64,000 nt of DNA from Myotis daubentonii (taxonomy: Eukaryota; Chordata; Mammalia; Chiroptera; Vespertilionidae), in the NCBI RefSeq assembly GCF_963259705.1, contig NC_081841.1:87929063-87993062 (forward strand), in the 5' to 3' direction. The translations under genes and the position numbers were made by a program. Shown here one piece after another: positions 35,090-44,814 of the stretch. The notes under the pieces are model-generated. The model worked only from the letters and a program-made list of their open reading frames with translations, was not told the origin of the DNA and did no database searches. Within the stretch, counting starts at the first letter, position 1. Each line of letters opens with the position of its first letter.

Positions 35090-36130
35090 AAGAAGCAAAA
35101 GCATTGATCTATGTGCCCAGGGACAAAAATGAAACAGGGCGAGTCTAGTGTAAACCAGGAAGTGATCCTAAATAAAATATAAGGACCAACTAAAAAGCCA
35201 ATAACAATCCACTCATAAAGATTGTTAGAATTAGCAAGAGTTCTGTAAATGACCATACATATAAAAATATACAACAATTAATATAGTTTCTATATACTAC
35301 TACAAATATATTAGAAAATAAATGAGAAGAAATATTTAATAACTATTACCTTAAAAAAGTATGTGTGGCCTGATTGTAAAAAAGGAACTAAAAAATATTA
35401 CTCAGACATATGCAAAAAAGCTACTTGGACATATGCCACCTTGCAGATAAGGAACAATTTATGCACACATCTAATCTAATCCCAGTCAAAATAATGGTAA
35501 AAATTTCCTTTTAACTCTTGACAAGATACCTTAAGAATTTATCTACATAAAAAAGGTGGAAAATAGCTAAGAATAATGAAATAGAATAATGTTAAACAAG
35601 ATTAGATACCCCAAGTACTAAAACATATTCTGAAACTATAATTATTAAATCAGTACAGAAAGTGTACACAATTAGTCTAAAATAAATTATGTTATATAAT
35701 TTAATATATAATAAAGTGGAAGCATTAATCAGTAATTATTCAGTAGAAAAAGATGGGATAATTGGTTAGGTGTTTGGGAATAAAGTTAGATCTTCTCAAA
35801 TAAGACAAGAAAACTGATTGTAGATTACTTTAAGATTCTAATGTAAAAATTTAGACCAGAAAGAGGCAGAAGAAACTGCTTTGTCAAGAAGTATCAAAGG
35901 CATATCTTAAGATAAATGTTCACAAATAGTTTCAATAAAATGGAAAATGATTTTTATAACATTAAATTAAAAACAATAAAATTTTACATTTAAAATATTT
36001 CAATTTTGTGTAGCATTGTATGTATAAGTAAATCAAACATTAATTTTTCTACAACTGATATTATCATATATTCCTAAGACTCTATTTTTCTGCTTTTTTG
36101 GGAGAAAAATTACAAACTTGTCAATTAAAC
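35090..36130 (+). mobile_element. Possible decayed L1 ORF2 region
   Basis: A-rich on the plus strand, with phrases such as 'tctgaaactataattattaa' and 'aaccaggaagtgatcc' in a plausible L1 ORF2 order. All frames are heavily broken. This call is weak. Confidence 0.35.
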
Positions 36131-36426
36131 ATATTTTAGTTTCTTAAAAGTTTTTTTTAAAGAGCTTTTACTCCTCATCCGTCTTCTTGCTTTCCCTTCA
36201 GCCATCAAGATCTCCTTCCATGATCTTCCATGAAATGCTGCCTGGACATAGGGGAGGGTTAAATTTGTTTCAGTCAAAGAGATGTAACTTTGATCTATCT
36301 GCTGTCCCATACTTCTCTGCTGATCTCAGCTGCAGTTGGGTAGATTTGTCTTAATCTATTACCTGCATACTTGTGCTTTCAGTCTCTGAGAACTTAACTA
36401 ATTTAAGGTTGTTGTAATGGTAAATA

Positions 36427-37187
36427 TCCTAATATATAAAAACCCTGGATCTTAAGGACCAGTAAGAAGGGAGGCTCCACCAACCCAAAGTCAGTCCTGC
36501 AGTCCTGACTGCTTCCACTGCAGGGGGCTGCAAATCAGGGCCAGAGAGAGGCCTGAAGAGAGAAGCAGGGACTAATCCGTTGTCTCTGTGGAAGCTTTTG
36601 ATCAACACTTGCCTCTCTCTTTCTCTCCCAGTCTGACCAGCAGCTGTGCCTCCATTTCTCTCCAGGCCTCCACCAGGGCTGCTGATCAGCCCTGCCTTTC
36701 TGATCAGGCCCTGTTGATAGGCCCAGAGATGCTGACTGGCATAGAAACCAACCAATCAGAACCAAATCTGGGTCAACTGTGAGGAGCCAATGACTGTCTT
36801 GAAGGCAGAGCTTTTGATGCTGACTGGCATAGAAACTGACCAATCAGAACCAAATTGGCCCACAGAGGAGGGCAGTTGGGGGTGAGATCAGACCTGCAGG
36901 AGAGGGCAGTTGGGGCAAGATATGGCTGGCAGGGGAGGGCAGTTGGGGGCAAGATCAGACCGGCAGGGGAGGGCAGTTAGGGGCAATCAGGCAGGCAGGC
37001 AGGTGAGCGGTTAGGAGCCAGCAGTCCCAAATTGCGAGAGGGATGTCTGACTGCAGGTTTAGGCCCGATCCCTATGGGCCTAAACCCGCAGTTGGACATC
37101 CCTCAAGGGGTCCCGGATTGGAGAGGCTGCAGGATGGGCTGAGGGAAACCCCCCTCTGTTCACGAATTTTGTGCACCGGGCCACTAG
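36427..37187 (+). mobile_element. Helitron, 761 bp, first of an abutting pair
   Basis: It starts TCCTAATATATAAAAACC and ends with the hairpin TTCACGAATTTTGTGCA then CCGGGCCACTAG. It carries about four units of a 35-bp repeat (GAGGGCAGTTGGGGGCAAGA core, about 36866-37005), a duplicated 'gctgactggcatagaaac' block (36730, 36820), and a 28-bp-arm palindrome (37039-37066 and 37076-37103). Its last base abuts the next Helitron with no host DNA between. Confidence 0.87.
37039..37103. repeat. Long internal palindrome near Helitron 3' end
   Basis: Two arms of 28 bases (AGGGATGTCTGACTGCAGG... and its near reverse complement), with about three mismatches and a 9-base loop, can form a large hairpin about 80 bases before the terminal hairpin. 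HeliBat elements commonly carry such a pair of GGATGTCCGACTG-type arms. Confidence 0.85.
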
Positions 37188-37376
37188 TCCTATATAATAA
37201 AAGGGTAATATGCAAATCTACTGAACGGCTGAATGACTGGAACGCCCATGGTCCCTCGCCCTGGCTGGCCCTACTCCCAATCAGCCCTCTGCCCCAGCTG
37301 GTCCACCCCCGATGGCCCCATTAGGATGGGCCAGCTGGATCCCACCAGTGCATCAATTCGTGCACTGGACCTCTAG
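37188..37376 (+). mobile_element. Helitron, 189 bp, second of an abutting pair
   Basis: It starts TCCTATATAATAAAAGGG, carries the octamer ATGCAAAT (37210-37217), and ends with the hairpin TGCATCAATTCGTGCA, then CTGGACCTCTAG. The next host base is T. Its start directly follows the CTAG of the preceding element. Confidence 0.92.
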
Positions 37377-37957
37377 TTCCTAATAATTTTCTGACTTGCC
37401 ATAGTCTCTGAACTCAGAGTCTTCATATTGTGAGACTTCTTTGTCTCAAGACCAGGCTTCACCTGGCATACAAGTTGTCTCAGCTCTTCTGTCCTGGACA
37501 TCTAGAAACTTACAGATTTCCCCCTTGTTCTGCTGGTTAGAGAATTTGGAGTCCTATGGAAGACCCATATGCTATCTTCTTAACCATTTTTATTTAATCT
37601 GGGGTTTCTCCTCATTGCTATGATGTTAGGTTAACCACACGGTTTGCCATATAACTTGCAATTTTCCTGAGGCATGCCTTTAGATAGTCCTACATAACTA
37701 CACAGATACAAACAACATCTATCTTGGTGGTTCTATCACCTGTTGAAACTTCCCCTCATATTTTGGTTACAAGGGGAGAGCCCAGATACTCATATATAAA
37801 GAACTGCCATTTTTTCTCCCTCTTGCTTCTTAAATAAGGGCACTTTTTCTACCATGAGGTATCTTCCTTTATGTCATATTATTTATGTTCTATAAACTAC
37901 AGTGAAAAGGAAAAACTATAGTTAGAGCCCCAACTTAGAAAATATTGTTATTATTTA
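37377..37957. other. Unassigned non-coding DNA
   Basis: The first 300 bases resemble an old pyrimidine-rich repeat but I cannot name it. No gene. Confidence 0.4.
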
Positions 37958-38278
37958 CTAGAGGCCTGGTGCATGACATTTGTGCACAGGGTTGGGGGTG
38001 GGGAGGTTCAGTCCGGCCTGCACCCTCTCACAATCCGGGACCCCATGGGGGATGTCCGACCGATCTACCCTAATCGCCTCTGCCTGCCTGATTGCCCCAA
38101 ACCACTGTGAATGCCTGCCTGATGCTCCTAACCACCTCTGCCAACCTTCCCGATTGCCCCTAACAGCCTCTGCCTCAGCCCCTGCCAGGAGGACATCAGG
38201 AAGGACATCGGGAATGATGTCCAGAAGGTCGTTCGGCTGCCCAGCCTAATTAGCATATTATGCTTTTATTATTATAGA
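37958..38278 (-). mobile_element. Helitron, 321 bp
   Basis: Reverse orientation: CTAG (37958-37961), AGGCCTGGTGCATGACATTT hairpin, several units of a CCTAACCACCTCTGCC-type repeat (about 38075-38175), and a head 'aattagcatattatgctttt' then ATTATTATAGA. Confidence 0.85.
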
Positions 38279-38553
38279 TTCGTTTATTCTCTTTTAAAAC
38301 AATGAATATGTATGGACTCTTGTCTCACTAGAGCCTTGAAAAAGCTGGAATTGAGATGAAGCTGAGAAGTCCTTTTTTCTAATATTCTAGATGATATTTT
38401 CTCTTTCTCTACACATTGGTTCAAGGTATAGAAAAAAAATCAGAAAAGTATGATTTAAAAAGAGTGAAAATTACATTGTTTAGTTGTTTCAAAAATCTTA
38501 TCCCAAATGCATTATGTGTAAAATATGAATATAAAAACTTCTAGTTTTAAAAT

Positions 38554-38773
38554 ATGTTTTTTAAATATATTTTTCTTGACTTCAGAGGAAGGGAGAGGGA
38601 GAGAGAGATAGAAACATCAATGATGAGAGAGAATCATTGATCGGCTGCCTCCTGCATGTCCCCCTATTGGGGATTGAGCATGCAAACCAGGCATGTGCCC
38701 CTGACCGGAATTGAACCCAGGACCCTTCAGCCTACAGGCTAACGCTCTATCCACTGAGCCAAACTGGCCAGGG
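38554..38773 (-). mobile_element. Ves SINE with target duplication
   Basis: Reverse orientation with AGAGGAAGGGAGAGGGAGAG, 'gatcggctgcctcctgcatg', B box as GGAATTGAACCC and head 'gagccaaactggccaggg'. Perfect 13-bp flanks CTAGTTTTAAAAT (38541-38553 and 38774-38786). Confidence 0.96.
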
Positions 38774-38786
38774 CTAGTTTTAAAAT

Positions 38787-39523
38787 CTTGAAATAGCTCT
38801 ACCTCTATCTCTTCTTGGGACTACCCTCAAACAATAAAGAGAAAGTAAAACAATTGCAATCTTTATATTTAATAAAATTGAATCATATTAACACAAACTA
38901 CAATATGAGAGGGTGGCTTTCCAAATATCTTAAGTGTTAAACAGGTGCAGATTTCAAGAAAGGCTGGGAGAGCATTGTAGAGTAGATGACACCTCCTAGA
39001 AGGGAAAGCCAGCTGGTCCTTATTTTGTGCAATGGAAACAGAATGCATCTATTGGTAAGCACTGCCCTGGACTTAGTTGTGGTTCAAGAAGAAAGGAAAG
39101 AGCTGCCCTGTGTAGATGTACAAGACACACCTATGTTCAGGAAACAAATGAAGGCCAGTGAAACAGGTGAACAGTGCTGCAGCTATCAATCAGTGGACAG
39201 GAAGGAGTTAAGTCACTAACTCACATAACCTTGTGCTGTAAGGAACTTCACATGAACCAGGAAACACTCTTTTGTCCTTAGAACGTGGCTCAACTTTTCT
39301 CTGACTCCTCATTCAGAGATGAATAATAATTTGAAAAAACAAAAAGTTCTATATAACAATATTAGAAAGAAAATGAAGGAAGGAGAAAACCCTTCTTGGA
39401 GAAAACTGTTGATTTAAACACATAAATTTGGTCACCACATATATCACTGTGAATTATAATAAGTTAATGTAGTAACATGCTTACAGACAAAACCTCAAAG
39501 CAAAAAACAAGATTTCAGGGAAA
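38787..39523. other. Unassigned non-coding DNA
   Basis: AT-rich sequence with no recognised repeat. The 77-codon frame at 38986-39219 lacks features. Confidence 0.4.
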
Positions 39524-39738
39524 TGTGTGGCCAGTGTTGCTCAGTGGTTGAATGATGACTCAAGAATCAGGAGGTCATGGTTCAATTCCTTGTCAGGGCA
39601 CATGCAGGGGTTACAGGCCAGATCTTCAGTAGGGGGTGAGCAGGAGGCCAATCGATGATTCTCTCTCATCATTGATGCTTCTATCTCTCCTCCTCCCCCT
39701 TCCTCTCTCTAAAATCAATAAAAACATATTTTTTTAAA
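39524..39738 (+). mobile_element. Ves SINE with target duplication
   Basis: Sense orientation: head 'gtggccagtgttgctcagtg', B box 'ggttcaattccttg', 'gagcaggaggccaatcgatg', CT-rich segment and AATAAAAACATATTTTTT tail. Flanks AAGATTTCAGGGAAA and AAGATTTCAGAGAAA. Confidence 0.95.
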
Positions 39739-39753
39739 AAGATTTCAGAGAAA

Positions 39754-40164
39754 AAAAGTGAAATAAAATTAGAGGAGATAAAATAGGAACATGTCACGGA
39801 AAGAAGGAAAAATAGGCCCATCAGCTGAAATTTACCTTGGAGCTAAATAAACTTTAAAAAACATAGGCACATATTTGTAACACATTCCAGGCTTTTGTGC
39901 CATTTCAGGCCTCTAGGAAACAGACATTGAAACAAAGTAAAGGGTGAAAACAATTTATTGGAGTCTGCCTCCTGCAGAACAGTGCTGCAGCTGTCAGCAC
40001 CCCACACTAAAAGGGACGAAGAAGGAAAAGGGATGGGATGCCTTCAGATCTGTGAGACAAAAGTGAGGAGGAAGCAGAAGGGCAGTAAGGGCCTCAGACC
40101 AGGACACAGACGGGGCAAGTCTCAGCCAAACCAATGAGAGCTTCTGGAACAAAGAAGAGTCTTA
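39754..40164. other. Unassigned non-coding DNA
   Basis: Contains 'aggcctctaggaaacagaca' and a purine-rich segment. It may be a worn LTR, but I cannot name one. Confidence 0.35.
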
Positions 40165-40280
40165 TTTTATAAATTGTTTTTATTTTTCAATTACATCGAC
40201 ACACACTATTATATTAGTTTCAGGTGTACAACCCAGTGATTAGACATCACAAAACTTAGTAAGTGATTATCCCGATATAA
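40165..40280. mobile_element. Old L1 3'-type fragment
   Basis: The phrase 'attatattagtttcaggtgt' followed by ACAACCCAGTGATTAGACAT is the familiar old L1 (L1M) 3' signature. It is short. Confidence 0.55.
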
Positions 40281-40366
40281 CAGCATTTTCAACTGGTGTG
40301 CCTCAAAATTTGTAAAACATGCAATACCCAACTATTAGTCAGGGCACTGACCTCTTTTCCCTTAGA
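40281..40366 (-). mobile_element. Inverted fragment of nhAT type A
   Basis: Reverse complement of the 3' end of the 14201-14464 element: CAGCATTTTCAACTGGTGTG, then 'tagtcagggcactgacctct'. It joins head-on to a plus-strand copy of the same family, giving a fold-back arrangement. Confidence 0.8.
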
Positions 40367-40534
40367 GAAGTGATTTTTAAGTGTGTGTTTATTTTTTTAT
40401 AATCTCATGGCAAATATAAACTAATTATTAAATTTTGTGGCACATAAAAATATATATTTTTGCTGATCTTACCAAAAAATAGGTATAATTTTGATTCATT
40501 CACACTGATGACTATTGTTGTGTTGGCTGTTGTT

Positions 40535-40590
40535 ATTTATTTATTTATTTATTTATTTGTTTATTTATTTATGTATTTATTTATTTATTT
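40535..40590. repeat. (TTTA)n microsatellite
   Basis: About thirteen TTTA units with a few substitutions. It lies where the sister element at 14350 has a plain T run, so it probably grew from that run. Confidence 0.93.
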
Positions 40591-40660
40591 GACAATCTAA
40601 GAGAAAAGAGGTCAGTGCCCCTGACTACTCAGGTATTGCATGTTTTACAAACTCTTGTGG

Positions 40661-41880
40661 GAGCTACTGTTTGCAAATATGATCCCCCATCTGGTTGGCT
40701 GCTTGTTTGTTTTGTTGTCCGTTTCTTTTGCTGTGCAGAAGCTCTTCAGTTTGATACAGTCCCACTCATTTACTTTTGCCTTTACTTCCCTTGCCTTTGG
40801 GGTCATGTCCATAAAATGTTCTCTACCACCCAGGTCCATAAGTTTGGTACCTATATTTTCTTCTATGTAACTTATCGTTTTGGGTCTTATGTTTAGGTCT
40901 TTGATTCATTTTGAATTAATTTTTATACATGGGGACAAACTGTAATCCAGTTTCATTCTTCCAAAATATATAAAGAACTGGTGAAACTCAACACCAAACA
41001 AATAAACAATCCAACCAGAAAGAGGGCAGAGGACTTGAAAATACACCTCTCCCAAGAAGACATAGAAACAGCCAATAGGTAAATGAAAAGATGCTCAACC
41101 TCACTGGCAATTAGGGAAATGCAAATTAAAACTACAATGAGATACCACCTTATATCTGTCAGAGTGGCCATTTTCAACAAGAGAAGCAATAACAGGTGTT
41201 GGAGAGGTTGTGAAAAAGAAGGGAACCCTCATTCGCTGCTGGTGGGAATGTACAGTATAAGCACTATGGAAAGCAGTCTGGCGATTCCTCCAAAAATTAA
41301 GAATAGAGCTACCATGTGACCCAGCATCCCCACTCCTGGGTATATACCCAAAATACTCAAAATCATTTATTCCCAAAGATATATGCACCCCTATGTCCAT
41401 TGCAGCATTATTCACGGTGTCCAAGACATGGAAACACCAAAGTGTCCTGCGATAGAGGACTGGATAAAGAAGATGTGGTACATACTGGTATACACAATGG
41501 AATACTCCTCAGCCATAAGAAAGGATGAAATATCATCATTTACAACAACATAGATGGATCTTGAGAACATTATGCGAAGTGAAATAAGTCAGACAGAAAA
41601 AGCTAAGAACCATGTGATTTCACTCATATGTGGGATATAAAATTGAAACTTACGAACACAAACAGTAGTGTGGTGGTTGCCAGAGGGAGGGTGTTGGGGG
41701 AGAAATTGGTCTTAATATGAGGTGACAGGAGATTTGACTTTGGGTGGTAGGCACATGGTGCAATATATGGATTCTATAACTTAGAAATCCATACATGAAA
41801 TTTATATGTTATGTTGACCAAAGTCACCCCAATAAAATTTAATAAAAATAAAATAAAATAAAGACAAAAAAAAAACCACC
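40661..41880 (+). mobile_element. L1 with 5' inversion (twin-priming type)
   Basis: 40661-40961 is ORF2 sequence on the minus strand (reverse of 'gcagaagctcttcagtttga', 'ccataaaatgttctctacc'). From 40962 the following ORF2 stretch runs on the plus strand ('atataaagaactggtgaaac', then 'gggaaatgcaaattaaaact') to a 3' UTR and an AATAAAATAAAG-rich A tail. Flanks CAAACTCTTGTGG and CAAAATTCTTGTGG are a worn target duplication. All frames are truncated, so it cannot be autonomous. Confidence 0.92.
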
Positions 41881-41896
41881 CAAAATTCTTGTGGCA

Positions 41897-42279
41897 CAAA
41901 TTCTTGCTGCTGAGATGTAAAATGTGGGAAAATGCTGTGATAGAGGAATCCTGTGTTGGACAGAAATGAGTAGGCCTTGTATTGCTTTAATGCTCAGTCT
42001 TTGCCAGGAGTTGCTCAGGAAAAACAAAGCCTCAAAATGAAATCTGAGGCAGATCCTGAAAGTGATCAGGCTGGAAGCTGTCTTCCTAACTGCACTACTT
42101 GAAAAAGATCACAAATTCTTTTTTGTAACATCAGACGGGGGCATTTGATGGCTGTTTCAGTCTACTTCATGCCATAAAATGTACTTCTCCCTATACGTTT
42201 GGGGTGCAGATCTCAAAGTTTCCAGTCAATCTCTCTTTCTTGGGGGAAACTTAGAGGAGGGAGATTAGTGGGATGAATT
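41897..42279. other. Unassigned non-coding DNA
   Basis: No named repeat or gene is seen. Confidence 0.4.
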
Positions 42280-42625
42280 ATAGCCTCGCTGATGCAGCGG
42301 TATGCATCTAACACTAGTCTCCCATCTTCACTATTGACTGTAAATTCCTTTTGCCTTCAGTTAGCTCTTCCACCTGTCTTGGTGGCTTAAAGGTGCCCAA
42401 ATCCTCTTTCCCAAGTCGAAGTTCCTGGTAATCAAACTATTCTCAGTGGAATGATGCATTTGTTCAGTCACAGTCACAAGTGATCAAGGGAATATCAAGC
42501 AGCATCCAAGCTGTTTATTTGACTCTGCATATGTTATCTCTAAACCCTACCTTATCTGTCTGATTAAGGTCAGGCACTAATGCCAATGGTGATTCCTCCT
42601 CTTGCCTGCTGGTCTCTGCACACAC

Positions 42626-42690
42626 ACAAAACAAAACAAAACAAAACAAAACAAAACAAAACAAAACAAAACAAAACAAAATAAAACAAA
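42626..42690. repeat. (ACAAA)n microsatellite
   Basis: About thirteen ACAAA units, one changed to ATAAA, preceded by CACACACA. It sits inside the retroviral relic. Confidence 0.97.
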
Positions 42691-43675
42691 AAACTCCTAA
42701 GTGCTCAGGTGGCAGCCATAGCTTGTAGTTTCAACAGAATCATTATTTTATCTCTTAGAGTGCATACCCCTTAGGCAAGAGGACCTTCACTCCTTCTGGG
42801 ACAGCTAGTCCTTTGGTATGCCATTGGGAATGATGATTAAGTGGCATCATCTTTACCCCCACAACCTTTGGTAGCTAGACTGATATTCTTTCTATCAGAG
42901 AAATGGTATTTACAGAGAGGTCTCAGATTTGATGTGCATACTGAATGCTGGAAGGTAATAGCTCATCCTTGCAGAGTATTGTGTCTTCAGGTGTACCACT
43001 TCAGAAGTACCTTCACTGCAGTGTCACTTCAGGTATGCTTTCAGCAGTTTGTTTAATGTGCTATCAGAATGGCCACTTCTGGGTGGTGGGATATGAAGTG
43101 CAAAGAGCATATTCCTGTTGTCAGACATAGTACCACTCCTTTATCTTATTTGCTTTGGAGGGTGTCCCCTGTTCAGATCACATTTGATTTCTGTAGCCTC
43201 CAAGAGAGTAGTAGTGCTGGAGGATCTGTGGGCGGGAAAGGCAAACACATACTCAGAATAACTCACTGGATCTTTTAAGATAGAACAAGTCCAATATAAT
43301 TTATTTGCTTTCTAATGGATTCCTGGAGGAAAATATCATATGAGGGGCTCAGCATGGTATTTGGCTTTGTGGTTGAAAAGTCAGTCATCATTACATTGGC
43401 CTTGGTAAGTGAGAGTCCATGCTGCTGGACTCATGTATAACCTCCATCTCAGCCACTGTGGCCTAGTGTGTCAGACCTGAAATGGTCAAGGACAAGCCTC
43501 TAATGTCAGTTGACCAAGTTACTTTGATTGATTTTTCAATACCTCTTCCTGATGAACATTTGGTATGCCTCCTCCCAAGTATAGTCACATTCTAAAGCAC
43601 TGAGGATTAGGACTTAAATATGACTTTGGGATGAGAGACACAATTTAGCCCATAGGTTCATGTGCGGTCATATTA

Positions 43676-44027
43676 TCCTATATAATAAAGAGGTAATATG
43701 CAAATTGACCGTCATGCCCTCACACAAGATGGCCTCTCCCATGTGGTCAAAGATGGCCATCACAAGATGGCCGGAGGGGAGAGCAGTTGTGGGCAATCAG
43801 GCCAGCAGGGGAGCAGCTAGGCATTGATCAGGCTGGCAGAGGAGCGGTTAGGGGGTGATCAGGCAGGCAGGCAGAAGCGATTAGGGTCAATCAGGCAGGC
43901 ATTCGAGCGGTTGGGAGCCAGTAGTCCAGGATTGTGAGAGGATGTCCCAGATTGGAGAGGGTGCAGACTGGGCTGAGGGACACCCCACCCCCTGCCAGTG
44001 CATGAATTTTGTGCACCGGGCCTTTAG
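43676..44027 (+). mobile_element. Helitron, 352 bp, ending TTAG
   Basis: It starts TCCTATATAATAAAGAGG, has the octamer ATGCAAAT (43698-43705), a triple 'agatggcc' segment, about four units of a GGGGAGCAGCTAGG-type repeat, and the hairpin TGCATGAATTTTGTGCA followed by GGGCCTTTAG. The canonical CTAG has become TTAG, probably by a later C-to-T change. Confidence 0.9.
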
Positions 44028-44814
44028 TTTTCCTATAATAAAAATACCATGCCTGACATGGTGACTGTGACTAGGGCTACTACTTTGTTCAGCTTGCTAT
44101 GGTCTAAAATCATTCTCCAGGGTCTTTCCAATTTCTGTAAGGAATAGCATAGGGTCAATATCTGCCACCTGGTGACATATAGCCATATTTAATTAATTTA
44201 TCTTTGCTGGAATAGAGATGTAATATCAGAGGCTTCCATTAGACTCCTCTCCCTGCCAGATTTTACCCCAATGGCCAATGTGGACTAACTCTATTGTAGG
44301 GGTTAATTCAACTTCCAAGTATGTTGATCCTAACTATACATTCAGGAACTATAGAACTGGGTATGTCTGTGGACTCATTAGGCTCAGTGTACATCAGACT
44401 TCAACTAGGACTCTGTAACCACCTCTCATATATCCGTACTCTAACAATGGGGCCTTAATAATGCTTCAATTTTTCAGATAACAGTATCAACTCCAATTCT
44501 AGGATCAACAGTCCTTGAACTGTCTGGAATTCCCTTTTTCTCAATACATAATCAACCAAGTAAGTGGTCATAGTGGCTAAGGTGTCCCCAAATTTATGAA
44601 AAGTCAGGGAACATAATGTAACCTAAGCCATATAAATAAAAGACAGTGGCTTCTTTTGTATATCCTTAGTTATAGGACTGGTGTTCACTAGACTTTCAGA
44701 CATTTCTCAGTGCTGATTGTTCTAAAATTTAGAACTTGTGGTAATTTTTATGTGGTCATGGAAGGAGGGAACACAGAATTTACCTACTCTGCCATCTTGA
44801 CTCCCCAAGAAAAC

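Larger units (their letters stand above)
40367..41896 (+). mobile_element. nhAT type A, split by an L1
   Basis: A diverged plus-strand copy: AGTGATTTTTAAGTG end, 'aatctcatggcaaatataaa', 'tttgctgatcttaccaaaaa', an expanded (TTTA)n at 40535-40590, and 'aggtcagtgcccctgac'. It is interrupted at 40661 by an L1 and resumes at about 41881 with 'caaaattcttgtggcac'. The right terminal repeat is lost or unrecognisable. Confidence 0.75.
42280..44780 (-). mobile_element. ERVL-type endogenous retrovirus, pol-region relic
   Basis: Read on the minus strand, 42700-42900 keeps the order of landmarks known from the ERVL pol integrase end, for example a 'gataaaataatgattctgtt' block before a 'gctgccacctgagcactta' block, and similar landmarks continue over the interval. 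All frames are broken. It is interrupted by a (ACAAA)n tract and a Helitron. Edges are approximate, and the outer parts (before 42500 and after 44040) are assigned with less certainty. Confidence 0.6.
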
